Shown one piece after another: positions 44,613 through 53,649 of a stretch of 64,000 nt of DNA (position 1 is the stretch's first letter; each line of letters begins with the position of its first letter). The notes beneath the pieces are model-generated. The model was not told where the DNA came from. It was given only the letters and a program-made list of their open reading frames with translations, and searched no databases. The position numbers and the translations under genes were made by a program. Source of the DNA: Paludibacteraceae bacterium (GTDB lineage: Bacteria; Bacteroidota; Bacteroidia; Bacteroidales; Paludibacteraceae); the NCBI GenBank assembly GCA_017430235.1, contig JAFRNH010000098.1, forward strand, positions 1-64,000, in the 5' to 3' direction.

Positions 44613-46139
44613 ATGAAGAAATGGACAATGATAGTTTTACTCTCCGTCATGATACTATCTTTTTTTAGTTTGATGGGGTTGCAAGCTTACTATTTGAAAC
44701 TCAATGCAGATATGCGTGAGGATCAATTCAGTGAGGAGGTAAAACGTTCGTTGTATGAAGTGGCGCGATTATTGGAAGAGGAAGAGACACTACAATATTT
44801 GAATAAGAATCTGACCACCCCTTCATCCAAGACCCGTATCATACAATCCACTACAGCATTTATGTCTGATGGGGATGTCCAAATGCAAAAGATGAGAAGT
44901 ATGCGCGACTCTTCTCAAAAATATTCCACTGTGAGAGTAAAGACCAATGTATTCATCTCCATGAAACACGGATCCAACTCCATTCAAGAGTCGTCGCGCA
45001 TCATGCAGAACAAACTGAAAGAGCGATTCCTACACAATCGTGCCCTATTGGATGACATTCTAATTCGACTGATGAGCGACACCTATATTCGTCCCATCGA
45101 AGAACGTGTTGATTTTCTCACACTGAATGAAATATTAGATCGAGAATTAGAGAATAACGGAATTAACACCACCCACTATTTCAGTATCATCAATAATGAT
45201 GGAAAGGAAATTTACAGAAGTGCCAATTTCGACGAGTACGCCTCTGATGTGGAGTGTTACAACCAAATTTTATTTCCTAACGATCCGGCACCACAATCCA
45301 ACTACATCAAGGTGTTCTTTCCAACCAAACAAAAGTTTATCACCTCCAATAGTTTGTTCGTGCCATCCATCTTCTTTACGATTCTGCTATTGTTCACCTT
45401 TGGGTTCTCTTTGGCCATCATCTCACGTCAGAAACGACTTTCTGAGATGCGTACCGACTTCATGAACAACATGACGCACGAATTGAAAACGCCAGTCTCC
45501 ACAATCTCACTGGCTGCCCAGATGCTGAATGACGAATCGGTGCCCAAAACGCCAACCATGGTAGGACATCTATCCAAAACCATCAAAGACGAGACCAAAC
45601 GACTCTCACAACAGATCGAAAAGGTGTTACAAATGTCTATTTTCGAAAAAGAGAGTAGCGCGCTGAAACTACAGGAAATGGACATCAACGAGATGATTCT
45701 AACCATTGCCGGCACATTTGCCATCAAGGTGGAAAACACGGGAGGAGACATACAAACAGAGCTTTACGCAGAAAACGCCACCGCATTAGTCGACGAAATA
45801 CACTTCACCAACATTATTTACAACCTGATGGATAATGCGGTTAAGTACTCTAAAGGAGCGCTCATTCTTCGACTAAAAACATGGAATGAGAAAAATAAAT
45901 TGATGATTTCGATAGAAGATAATGGAATTGGTATCAAAAAAAGCAATTTAAAAAGTATATTTGACAAATTTTACAGAGTACCAACTGGAAGCATTCACAA
46001 TGTGAAAGGATTCGGACTTGGTCTTGCCTACGTGAAAAAGGTGGTAACAGACCATGGAGGAACCATAAAAGTGGAGAGCGAACTAGATAAAGGTACGAAG
46101 TTTATTATATCAGTACCCTTAAATAATACCCTTAAATAA
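44613..46139 (+). CDS. rprX: Sensor histidine kinase, RprX-like
   Basis: The 508-residue kinase has two membrane segments (residues 6-24 and about 249-271) bracketing a periplasmic sensor domain of about 220 residues. The HisKA box is FMNNMTHELKTPVSTISL with phospho-accepting H289. The ATPase domain has IIYNLMDNAVKYSKG (N box), EDNGIGIKKSNL (G1) and KGFGLGLAYVKKV (G2). It is followed after 8 nt by an OmpR-type regulator nearly identical in motif content to Bacteroides RprY as I remember it, hence the RprX name. The periplasmic signal is unknown. The promoter sits immediately before the start codon. Confidence 0.87.
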   Translation: MKKWTMIVLLSVMILSFFSLMGLQAYYLKLNADMREDQFSEEVKRSLYEVARLLEEEETLQYLNKNLTTPSSKTRIIQSTTAFMSDGDVQMQKMRSMRDSSQKYSTVRVKTNVFISMKHGSNSIQESSRIMQNKLKERFLHNRALLDDILIRLMSDTYIRPIEERVDFLTLNEILDRELENNGINTTHYFSIINNDGKEIYRSANFDEYASDVECYNQILFPNDPAPQSNYIKVFFPTKQKFITSNSLFVPSIFFTILLLFTFGFSLAIISRQKRLSEMRTDFMNNMTHELKTPVSTISLAAQMLNDESVPKTPTMVGHLSKTIKDETKRLSQQIEKVLQMSIFEKESSALKLQEMDINEMILTIAGTFAIKVENTGGDIQTELYAENATALVDEIHFTNIIYNLMDNAVKYSKGALILRLKTWNEKNKLMISIEDNGIGIKKSNLKSIFDKFYRVPTGSIHNVKGFGLGLAYVKKVVTDHGGTIKVESELDKGTKFIISVPLNNTLK

Positions 46140-46147
46140 ATAACGTT

Positions 46148-46861
46148 ATGGACGAAAAAACAAGAATCTTATTATGCGAAGATGACGAAAATCTCGGAAT
46201 GCTTCTTCGAGAGTATCTTCAAGCAAAAGGATATGAGACAGATTTGATGGTCGATGGTGAAGCTGGTTACAAAGCCTTCATCAAAGAAAAGTATGACTTG
46301 TGTGTGTTTGATGTGATGATGCCTAAAAAGGATGGTTTCACATTAGCACAAGAAATCAGAGAGATTGATACAGAAGTGCCTATTCTCTTTTTAACTGCCA
46401 AGACACTCAAGGAGGATATTTTGGAAGGATTCCGTATCGGTGCAGACGATTACATGACCAAGCCATTCAGCATGGAAGAGTTGCTACTCCGTATAGAGGC
46501 TATTCTTCGTCGCGTAAGAGGTAAAAAATCAAAAGAAGAGACCTCTTTCCAAATGGGTAAATTCCTCTTCGACACACAAAAGCAACAACTCTCTATCGGT
46601 GATAAAGTAATCAAGTTGACTACAAAAGAATCAGAACTATTGGCTCTTCTCTGCAATCATGCCAACGACGTATTGGAACGCAACCACGCATTGCGCACCA
46701 TTTGGGATGAAGACAACTATTTCAACGCAAGAAGCATGGATGTCTACATCACCAAACTGAGAAAAATACTGAAAGATGATCCAAGTGTGGAAATTATGAA
46801 CGTGCACGGAAAAGGATACAAAATCATCTACCCTAATGCCAACGAAAATTCAGCAGATTAA
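46148..46861 (+). CDS. rprY: OmpR-family response regulator, RprY-like
   Basis: The 237-residue regulator has a receiver domain (acidic pair E11/D12/D13, phospho-acceptor D55 in CVFDVMMP, T83 in FLTAK, K105 in TKPFS). The winged-helix DNA-binding domain follows, with LTTKESELLALL, TIWDEDNYFNARSMDVYITKLRK and VHGKGYKI. The receiver wording ILLCEDDENLGMLLREYLQAKGY matches what I recall of Bacteroides fragilis RprY, a regulator of stress and redox-related genes. It is cotranscribed with the kinase and ends at a strong terminator. Confidence 0.9.
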   Translation: MDEKTRILLCEDDENLGMLLREYLQAKGYETDLMVDGEAGYKAFIKEKYDLCVFDVMMPKKDGFTLAQEIREIDTEVPILFLTAKTLKEDILEGFRIGADDYMTKPFSMEELLLRIEAILRRVRGKKSKEETSFQMGKFLFDTQKQQLSIGDKVIKLTTKESELLALLCNHANDVLERNHALRTIWDEDNYFNARSMDVYITKLRKILKDDPSVEIMNVHGKGYKIIYPNANENSAD

Positions 46862-46868
46862 AAGATAA

Positions 46869-46900
46869 AAAAAACCGACAATTTTGATTGTCGGTTTTTT
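46869..46900. terminator. Bidirectional terminator after rprY-like gene
   Basis: A 14-bp stem AAAAAACCGACAAT / ATTGTCGGTTTTTT with loop TTTG. A- and T-tracts on the two sides let it serve both the regulator and the small minus-strand gene ending at 46922. Confidence 0.9.
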
Positions 46901-46921
46901 TGTTTCTATCCAACAGAATCT

Positions 46922-47098
46922 TTAATCTTCTACATAATACTTGTTCAAAAGTATATGAGCAGCCAATCCAAGTATCATAATGACACCAGCTGTACCTAAT
47001 GCTGAATTTGACGTAAAGACTCCAAAGAAATGTAACAGAAGAACAAGAACACCCAATAGGACGATCAGAACTCCTAAGTATCTCATTAACTTACCCAT
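46922..47098 (-). CDS. Small two-helix membrane protein (58 residues)
   Basis: The minus-strand frame from ATG at 47098 to TAA at 46922 encodes 58 residues. Two hydrophobic helices (YLGVLIVLLGVLVLLLHFFGV and LGTAGVIMILGLAAHILL) are joined by a short polar turn (FTSNSALG), ending NKYYVED. The codon choice is ordinary for the region, the stop lies 22 nt from a bidirectional terminator, and no competing gene covers it, so I consider it real. I do not know a function. Small proteins of this shape often modulate larger membrane complexes. The rest of the 47099-47427 gap is AT-rich and holds only the lpxK promoter. Confidence 0.7.
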   Translation of the reverse strand: MGKLMRYLGVLIVLLGVLVLLLHFFGVFTSNSALGTAGVIMILGLAAHILLNKYYVED

Positions 47099-47302
47099 TT
47101 TATATATTTTTTAAACGTTTATAATTTCACTTTATTCCAAGTTGCAAATAACGGACATTTTTTTTGTTTTTGGAAATTTATTTGACGCTTTTTTTGAACA
47201 TATTCACTCTCTTCCATCCGACAACACCTTAATTTTTCACAAGGCGGGAAATCCGCATTCAAACCTGACTCTCAAAATTTTCGCATACTTAAATGCTATT
47301 TC

Positions 47303-47334
47303 TTTGTTTTTTAGAGAAAAAAAAACTAAATTTG
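47303..47334 (+). promoter_or_regulatory. lpxK promoter
   Basis: TTTG (47303-47306), 20 nt, TAAATTTG (47327-47334), giving a 5' untranslated region of about 85 nt before lpxK. Confidence 0.75.
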
Positions 47335-47427
47335 AGAAATTTAGACTATATCATTAGAATAATCTGTTCTAAATTGAGCGTGAGATAGATTCATTTACAG
47401 TACTTCATCAGAAAGCATATTATAACC

Positions 47428-48546
47428 ATGAAAACAGAAAAACCGCTTATATTGAGACTATTGCTTTGGCCATTTTCCGCTGTTTACTGGTTGGTAGTGA
47501 CCATTCGTAATTTGTGTTTTGATGCAGGAATCTTGCCATCAAAAAAATTTGATGTGCCTGTTATTTCCGTCGGCAATATTACTGTAGGGGGAACGGGCAA
47601 AACTCCTTTTACAGAATATTTAATTAAAATGTTAAAGACCGACCATCGCGTGGGGGTCTTGAGCAGAGGATATAAAAGAAAAACGAGCGGATACCAACTG
47701 CTTACCGAAGCATCCAAACCTTTGGAAGTGGGAGACGAACCTTATCAGGTGAAACGGAAGTTCCCCGACATCATGGTGGCTGTCGATGCCAATCGTCGAA
47801 GAGGTATGATCAATATGTTACAAGAGCCTTACAACAAGCCCGACCTCATCATCTTGGACGATGCCTATCAACATCGCTATGTGACCCCAGATCTGTCCAT
47901 CTTATTGGTAGACTACAACCGCTTGATTACGGAAGATCACCTCTTGCCAATGGGTGAACTGAGAGAACCTGTTGGTGCAAAAGACCGCGCCGATTTCATT
48001 GTCCTGACTAAATGTCCTCAAAACATGCCTTCTATTGAATACCGAATTATTCAAAAGAACTTGGGCGTTTATCCTTACCAATCTCTCTATTTCACCACAC
48101 TGTATTATGGCGACCTGGTTCCCTTGTTCCCCAACTCCGTTCATGTGCCATTATTAAAAGAACGATTGGAGAATAAATACACCATTCTAGTGGTGTCGGG
48201 CATCGCCTCTCCTCGTCCTTTTGAGGAGCATGTACGCTCCTACTCAAAAGAGATTGTCACGCTGAATTATGCAGACCATCACAACTTCTCAAAAATTGAT
48301 TTTCAAAAGATTGAGAGTGTGTTTACTGAGATGAAAGAAAAGGACAAATTAATCGTAACCACCGAAAAAGATGCTGTCCGTATGGTGAATCATCCTGATT
48401 TCCCTGACAGTCTAAAGAAATATATTTATTATATCCCATTGTCCATTTGCTTCTTAAAGGACAGTGGCGAGGATTTTGACAAAAAAGTGAGGAGTTATTT
48501 GGACAAAAACAAATGCTTTTCACAAATAATCTCCTCGAAAGAGTAA
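47428..48546 (+). CDS. lpxK: Tetraacyldisaccharide 4'-kinase LpxK
   Basis: LpxK phosphorylates the 4' position of the lipid A disaccharide at the inner membrane. The 372-residue protein has the hydrophobic N-terminal helix (LRLLLWPFSAVYWLVVTI), the P-loop GNITVGGTGKTPF (residues 49-61), LSRGYKRKTSGY, DEPYQVKRKFP, LDDAYQHRYVTPDLSILLVD, PMGELREP and the late TTEKDAVR. All are standard for the family. It is upstream of punA, an order common in Bacteroidales. It shows that this organism makes lipid A, consistent with the glycan locus being LPS- or O-antigen-linked. Confidence 0.96.
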   Translation: MKTEKPLILRLLLWPFSAVYWLVVTIRNLCFDAGILPSKKFDVPVISVGNITVGGTGKTPFTEYLIKMLKTDHRVGVLSRGYKRKTSGYQLLTEASKPLEVGDEPYQVKRKFPDIMVAVDANRRRGMINMLQEPYNKPDLIILDDAYQHRYVTPDLSILLVDYNRLITEDHLLPMGELREPVGAKDRADFIVLTKCPQNMPSIEYRIIQKNLGVYPYQSLYFTTLYYGDLVPLFPNSVHVPLLKERLENKYTILVVSGIASPRPFEEHVRSYSKEIVTLNYADHHNFSKIDFQKIESVFTEMKEKDKLIVTTEKDAVRMVNHPDFPDSLKKYIYYIPLSICFLKDSGEDFDKKVRSYLDKNKCFSQIISSKE

Positions 48547-48566
48547 AATAAGATATTGTTGAATTA

Positions 48567-48595
48567 AAGGTGAGTTCTATAAATCACCGTTTAAA
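48567..48595 (+). repeat. Dispersed GGTG...CACC repeat, copy 1 (punA leader)
   Basis: The stretch begins AAGGTGAGTTCTATAAATCA and ends CCGTTTAAA. It aligns over its length with the copy in the argH leader, and lies in the untranslated DNA between lpxK and punA. Confidence 0.6.
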
Positions 48596-48633
48596 TAAAA
48601 GTTAGTATAAATTGTGGGTTGATAAACTTTTCC

Positions 48634-48650
48634 AAAACCCACCTATAAAG
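48634..48650 (-). repeat. Dispersed repeat, copy 2 (inverted, partial)
   Basis: Minus-strand TAGGTGGGTTTT repeats the outer end of copy 1 in inverted orientation 38 nt away, so the two bound an element of about 80 bp directly before punA. Confidence 0.45.
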
Positions 48651-48660
48651 AGTTTGAGTT

Positions 48661-49491
48661 ATGAGTTTGTTGGAAGAGATCAAACGTTCGAATGCATGTC
48701 TGAAAGAGCGCACAAAGTTGCGTCCTCGCATTGCGATTGTGTTGGGTACAGGTTTAGGTAGTTTTGCCGATAAGATTAATGTGGTGGACACAATACCATA
48801 TAATGAAATTCCTGGATTTAAAACGAGTACGGTTCAAGGTCACTCGGGCAAATTATTGTTCGGTACGTTGGATGGCATTGAAGTAATGGCGATGCAAGGT
48901 AGACTTCATTACTATGAAGGCTATACAATGCAAGAAATCACCTTCCCCGTTCGTGTAATGAAGGAATTCGGCATCAAAGTGTTAATGGTCTCCAATGCAG
49001 CAGGAGGTTTGAATCCTGATTACATACCAGGTGATATTATGATTATTAAAGATCATATCAACCTTTTCCCTGAACATCCTTTACATGGTCCAAATATCGA
49101 AGAACTAGGTGTTCGATTCCCTGATATGAGCAATGCGTATGACAAAAAACTGATTGCCTTGTCTGATGAGATCAATCAGAGACTTTCGCTGAACCTCAAG
49201 AAAGGAGTCTATGTAGGCACACAGGGACCTACCTTTGAAACATTATCTGAGTATCGTTACTTCCGTATCATTGGCGGCGACTCCTGTGGTATGTCGACCG
49301 TACCAGAAGTGATTGTAGCCAATCACGCCGGACTTTCCGTCTTTGGTGTCTCCGTCATATCCAATGTGGGTGTAGATGCCAACCTAAGCAATGTAACGCA
49401 CGAGGAGGTGCAACAAAACACGTTACTGGCGCAAGACAAACTAGCCGTTCTCTTCACAGAGATGGTAAAGGCTTGCCATAAAATTGTATAA
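48661..49491 (+). CDS. punA: Purine nucleoside phosphorylase (type I, trimeric)
   Basis: The 276-residue enzyme splits inosine and guanosine with phosphate in purine salvage. Motifs are VLGTGLGSFAD (phosphate loop), VQGHSGKLLFG, MQGRLHYYEGYTMQEITFPVRVMKEFG, VSNAAGGLNPDYIPGDIMIIKDHIN, QGPTFETLSEYR (purine site) and GMSTVPEVIVANHAG. It lies 114 nt after lpxK, with a repeat element in the gap and no clear promoter of its own. A terminator follows 21 nt after the stop. Confidence 0.95.
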   Translation: MSLLEEIKRSNACLKERTKLRPRIAIVLGTGLGSFADKINVVDTIPYNEIPGFKTSTVQGHSGKLLFGTLDGIEVMAMQGRLHYYEGYTMQEITFPVRVMKEFGIKVLMVSNAAGGLNPDYIPGDIMIIKDHINLFPEHPLHGPNIEELGVRFPDMSNAYDKKLIALSDEINQRLSLNLKKGVYVGTQGPTFETLSEYRYFRIIGGDSCGMSTVPEVIVANHAGLSVFGVSVISNVGVDANLSNVTHEEVQQNTLLAQDKLAVLFTEMVKACHKIV

Positions 49492-49512
49492 TACAAATAG
49501 TGTATAAAATCT

Positions 49513-49560
49513 ACGGATGGCATGGGAAGAATGTTGTGATCTCATGCCATCCGTTTTTTC
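49513..49560. terminator. Terminator between punA and the Dabb gene
   Basis: A perfect 12-bp stem ACGGATGGCATG / CATGCCATCCGT with an 18-nt loop, followed by T6. Confidence 0.85.
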
Positions 49561-49606
49561 TATAATATGGGAAATCAAACCTATTTGTTTGATTCAGATT
49601 GATGCA

Positions 49607-49909
49607 TTACACCTCGTAATCCATGCAAACGCGCAATTTAGTATTAGGACGAACTGCTCCATTAGCCACAGCCACATGTTTAGGGTGAACTGCATAGCCT
49701 TTCAATGCACTAAAGTCAGTAAACGAAGAGTCTAACATCACATCCGCATTGGAAGTTTCCAATCCATTAATGTTGACCTTGATCTCTATCAAGCCATCAA
49801 TCTGACCTGCCAATCCTTCCAAACCTTCTTTTATCTGTTGTTTTACAATCGTTTTTTGTTCAGCAGAAAGTTCCTCTTTCAACTGCCATAAAATCACATG
49901 TTTTACCAT
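49607..49909 (-). CDS. Dabb (stress-responsive alpha/beta barrel) domain protein
   Basis: The 100-residue protein is a single Dabb domain. It has the N-terminal MVKHVILWQLKEE strand with the conserved H4, a helix KTIVKQQIKEGLEGL, DVMLDSSFTDFSALKGYAVHPKHVAVAN with the family H-P-x-H motif, and a C-terminal CMDYEV strand. Such domains dimerise into an alpha/beta barrel; some are enzymes such as olivetolic acid cyclase, and most bacterial ones are uncharacterised. It starts 2 nt after the MFS transporter, ending a small operon with the TonB-type receptor. Confidence 0.88.
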   Translation of the reverse strand: MVKHVILWQLKEELSAEQKTIVKQQIKEGLEGLAGQIDGLIEIKVNINGLETSNADVMLDSSFTDFSALKGYAVHPKHVAVANGAVRPNTKLRVCMDYEV

Positions 49910-49911
49910 AA

Positions 49912-51096
49912 TTATCTCAATTTATGTTTTAAGTAAAATTTCTTTACGATAAAGAAGAAACAAGCCACACCTATCAAATTAACCAGCCATGCAGCCCAAA
50001 AGGCCTCATGATAGCCTAAATGGCGTGAAATAAAGCCACCAGCCAATATACCTAGACCTACACCTATATCCCACGAAACGAGGTGGGATGAGTTGGCTGT
50101 ACCTCGTTGGGAATGTTCAGCCAAATTCAAAAACATTGTCTGATAGGCAGGAAACATGTGTCCGTTTCCCAATCCGATGATAAAAGCAGCCCCATAATAG
50201 CCTATCTCATTGTGCAGTGCTGCAAAAAGCAGATAACCGAAGAGAGATACCAAACATCCCAATCCAGCGTTGTGAGCTACCCTTCCCTCACGAAGAGAAC
50301 GCGATCCCAAAAGTCTCGAGACAATCAATCCGATAGCCAAGAGCATAAAAAAGAATCCCGTACCCTCTTTAATGTCCAGTTTCTCTTGTCCATAAATAGC
50401 TACATACGTAGAAAGCACTCCGTATGAGAAGGCAAGGCAGAGAAAACTAACAGAGACTTTCCATGCTGAAGACAAGAAAAACCGATCCAATGATATCGGA
50501 CTCTTTTCCTTTTTTAATTCTTTAGGGGGTATCTTGACGGTGGAACTGACTAAAAAGCCGATGAATGATGTTCCTACAGCCGCTAAAAAAATCAGATTGA
50601 AGTTATTCGTCAGATGATATATCCACAAGGCGATAGAAGGACTAATGGCAGTAGCGATGTTATTGCTCAACCCGTAGTATCCTATCCCCTCTGCTCTTCG
50701 AGATGATGGCAACACATCGATTGCCACCGTACTATTAGCTACAGTAACCGAACCAAAAGGGGCTCCATGCAGCGTACGAACCAATGCGAATAACAAAAGG
50801 GTACCAGCTACAATATATCCCGTAAAAAAGAGGAAGAAAAGGAAATAACTAATCAACAGCACCTTTTTGCGGGGGAAACTATCCACAATATACCCACTGA
50901 ACATTCGAGACAAAAGTGCCATGATTACATAACCAGACAACACCGTCCCGATTATATCATTATTGGCTCCGAATCGTTCCTTAAGATAGATGGGCAATAA
51001 AGGCATTAAGAGCATAAAAGAGAAGAATATCATAAAATTGGCTACCCAAACTTTTATGTAATTCCGATTCCAAAGTTTCTCTTCCTGCTCCAACAT
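49912..51096 (-). CDS. MFS transporter
   Basis: The 394-residue protein has twelve predicted membrane helices. Loop 2-3 carries a Major Facilitator motif-A variant (SRMFSGYIVDSFPRKKVLLI, with the basic RKK). Other typical segments are VRTLHGAPFGSVTVANSTVAIDVLPSSRRAEGIGYYGLSN (motif B/C region), resembling sugar- or drug-efflux members. The substrate is not inferable. It follows the outer-membrane receptor after 4 nt, which suggests the receptor imports and this protein handles the same or a related compound. Confidence 0.9.
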   Translation of the reverse strand: MLEQEEKLWNRNYIKVWVANFMIFFSFMLLMPLLPIYLKERFGANNDIIGTVLSGYVIMALLSRMFSGYIVDSFPRKKVLLISYFLFFLFFTGYIVAGTLLLFALVRTLHGAPFGSVTVANSTVAIDVLPSSRRAEGIGYYGLSNNIATAISPSIALWIYHLTNNFNLIFLAAVGTSFIGFLVSSTVKIPPKELKKEKSPISLDRFFLSSAWKVSVSFLCLAFSYGVLSTYVAIYGQEKLDIKEGTGFFFMLLAIGLIVSRLLGSRSLREGRVAHNAGLGCLVSLFGYLLFAALHNEIGYYGAAFIIGLGNGHMFPAYQTMFLNLAEHSQRGTANSSHLVSWDIGVGLGILAGGFISRHLGYHEAFWAAWLVNLIGVACFFFIVKKFYLKHKLR

Positions 51097-51100
51097 TTAA

Positions 51101-53605
51101 TTAATCATTAAAATCCTCAAATACATCATCATCACCTGACGATACGCCAGAACGTTCTTTCTTGTTCTTCTTGCCCGTCATATTACCAAAGTTATAAGAG
51201 AGATTGAAGTTGATTGTCCTACCACTCCAGCAAGATTCTGAATATTGATAGAAATCCTCTCCCCAAGTCTCAGACTTCCACTTCCTTGAATTAAGCAAAT
51301 CTCTTACGGAAAGCGTTGCTATCAGCTTCTTCTTTAAGAACGGCTTCTTCAACCCCATGTTAACATAGTAACTACTCAACGATTTACCTTGTACTGTAGC
51401 TCTAGGAGAGCGATAATTTCCTGTTATTTGCAGGTTGAAGTCCTTAGGCAAAGAGAAATCAACAGAAGTCTGAGCAGACCAGCTAAAACTTTGCTTGTCT
51501 TCGATAGTAACATTTACCTCTGTTAACGAACCATTCATTTTCGTGTTGATGTCATAATTACCTCCGTTCAATTTGTAATAATACAAATTCAAGTTTGTTG
51601 TGAGGTTGACAATATTCCAATGATTCTTCATTATCAATTCAAGACCCGTCGAATGAGAGGTGGTGATATTATCAAACGTACTGATCATGGCTTCTGTCGA
51701 CATCCAGCTATAACGTTGAATGACATCCTGCATCAATTTGTAATAAAGGGAAGCCATAAAGGTATGTTTGTTAAAATTCTTCACGTAGTTAAACTCCATC
51801 GAATTGGTAAATTCAGGGTCTAGTTCTGGGTTACCAAATGAGATGTTGGTGGAGTCGGCCACATTCACGTATGGGTTCAACCAATAACGACGCGGGCGAC
51901 TGATTCTGCGCGTATAGCTCATTTGCAACTCGTCACTATCTGATAGCTTATACGAGAAAAAAGCTGTTGGGAAAATATTGAAATATGGTTTTTTCGAACT
52001 CTTTTCTCCCGTGGTGTTTAATGACCAATCAATATCTGTCAACTCTCCACGTAACCCTAATTGCATAGAGAATCGATGGAAGGTATTGCCATAGGAGACA
52101 TAACCTGCATATACGTTTTGATGTAGTTCAAAGTCATTGTCCAATTCATGTTGTGGAGAGAACTCCTGATCTTGATATCTTTTAATGGAAGAACTAACAT
52201 CACTGTATTGATTTTGGAAATTAAGTTTCACTCCTGTTTCTAGTTTGGAAGTGGACGTTAAAGGATTCACATAATCTATCTGCGCATCAAAATTACGATT
52301 ATGGTTTTTGGTTTGTTGGTTTTGTATGTAATCCATACTTGAGATGGATTGGTGGGTGCCATCGAAATTCTTTTGCTCATAATTTCTTTCACTATCAAAC
52401 TTATTAGCAGAGAAAGTGAAAGAGGCGGATAGAATGTGTTTTTCTGTAAAAGAATGGGCATAATCAAACACGAGATTAGTCATAAGCCGATCGTTATCCG
52501 TCGTGGAGTTTCTCTCCTGGAAAGAGTTGAATCTATCCACTCCCATTTCTCGGAATCCTTTGTTGTAGTCGATGAACTGGTCACGATTTCTTCCTCCAAT
52601 TGTAAAGAGACCTGTGAGGCCTATTCTGTTGAGAGAATCAATCTGGCAATCTGTTCCCATTCGAAGAATGCCAGTATTCATGACATGGTTAGTCTCATTA
52701 TCCTGATTCATCAGCAAAGTGTCAGCATCATACGTTTCACGTTCTGTTCTACCATTACCGATGTTTTTACGATTAGTATACCCGACATTTGCGAAGGATG
52801 ACCATTTACCTTTCATAAAGTTAATGTTAGCACCGACATTTCCTCCAGGTTTACCACCCCATGGATAAGAGATACCTGCAGAGACAGAGCCATAGTAAGA
52901 TGCTTTATTGTCTGATTTCTTCATGACAATGTTGATAATACCTGCTGAACCCTCTGCATCAAATTTGGAAGATGGGTTGGTGATCACCTCCACTCGCTCT
53001 ATACTTCCAGCAGGCAATTGCTCCAAGATTTCACCTCTGTTCTCATCAGATAATCCAGAAGGCTTTCCGTTGATGTATATCTCTACGTTCTCATTGTTTC
53101 GCATCGAAACATTACCCTCTACATCCACCTCTATGGAAGGAATCTCTTTCAACACTTCACTTGCCGACATACCTTCAGAAACAGCGCTCTCATTTACCAA
53201 GAAAGTTTTCTTATCTATATCCACATTGAGCGTTGACCTTTTAGCGCTTACCTCAACGGCAGTAAGCAATGCAGCATCTTCTTGCAAGATGATTTTACTG
53301 TATTTCCTTGTCGGTTTCTCTTTCGTAAGCACCACATCTATCGTTTTTGTCCTGAATCCCACATAGGTGATTTCAAGTTTAAAGTTGCCCTCCATCAGAT
53401 CCTTGAGTTCAAAAAAACCATCCATATCAGTAGCATTGCCTTTGAAAATGGTTGTCTCACCAGACTTATACAAGACAACAGACGCAGATGGGAGAGGCTC
53501 TCCACCTGCATCTACTATCTTACCCGATATTTTATACTCTTCAGCATGAAGAGTAACTATACTGAAAAAGATCAGAATAACCGTATATACTATTTTCGTT
53601 CTCAT
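51101..53605 (-). CDS. TonB-type outer-membrane receptor (CarboxypepD-like and plug, outer_membrane beta-barrel family)
   Basis: The 834-residue protein has a signal peptide (MRTKIVYTVILIFFSIVTLHA, then EEY) and a carboxypeptidase-regulatory-like domain (residues about 25-110: ISGKIVDAGGEPLPSASVVLYKSG). The plug domain spans about 115-230 (SASEVLKEIPSIEVDVEGNV, IYINGKPSG, IERVEVITNPSSKFDAEGSAGIINIVMKK). A barrel of about 600 residues has SYTRRISRPRRYWLNPYVN, typical of the OMP_b-brl_3 family. The C-terminal tail (KKNKKERSGVSSGDDDVFEDFND) extends past the last strand, which is unusual. No SusD partner is adjacent. It may take up a small molecule, with the MFS gene 4 nt downstream. Confidence 0.9.
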   Translation of the reverse strand: MRTKIVYTVILIFFSIVTLHAEEYKISGKIVDAGGEPLPSASVVLYKSGETTIFKGNATDMDGFFELKDLMEGNFKLEITYVGFRTKTIDVVLTKEKPTRKYSKIILQEDAALLTAVEVSAKRSTLNVDIDKKTFLVNESAVSEGMSASEVLKEIPSIEVDVEGNVSMRNNENVEIYINGKPSGLSDENRGEILEQLPAGSIERVEVITNPSSKFDAEGSAGIINIVMKKSDNKASYYGSVSAGISYPWGGKPGGNVGANINFMKGKWSSFANVGYTNRKNIGNGRTERETYDADTLLMNQDNETNHVMNTGILRMGTDCQIDSLNRIGLTGLFTIGGRNRDQFIDYNKGFREMGVDRFNSFQERNSTTDNDRLMTNLVFDYAHSFTEKHILSASFTFSANKFDSERNYEQKNFDGTHQSISSMDYIQNQQTKNHNRNFDAQIDYVNPLTSTSKLETGVKLNFQNQYSDVSSSIKRYQDQEFSPQHELDNDFELHQNVYAGYVSYGNTFHRFSMQLGLRGELTDIDWSLNTTGEKSSKKPYFNIFPTAFFSYKLSDSDELQMSYTRRISRPRRYWLNPYVNVADSTNISFGNPELDPEFTNSMEFNYVKNFNKHTFMASLYYKLMQDVIQRYSWMSTEAMISTFDNITTSHSTGLELIMKNHWNIVNLTTNLNLYYYKLNGGNYDINTKMNGSLTEVNVTIEDKQSFSWSAQTSVDFSLPKDFNLQITGNYRSPRATVQGKSLSSYYVNMGLKKPFLKKKLIATLSVRDLLNSRKWKSETWGEDFYQYSESCWSGRTINFNLSYNFGNMTGKKNKKERSGVSSGDDDVFEDFND

Positions 53606-53649
53606 AGGCCCAATTCTATGTTTGTTGTTATAAGTTGCGTTCTTTTTGC

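Noticed and set aside
47142..47357. 71-codon plus-strand frame before lpxK
   Set aside because: Phenylalanine-rich translation of AT-rich DNA, overlaps both boxes of the lpxK promoter, no domain-like pattern.
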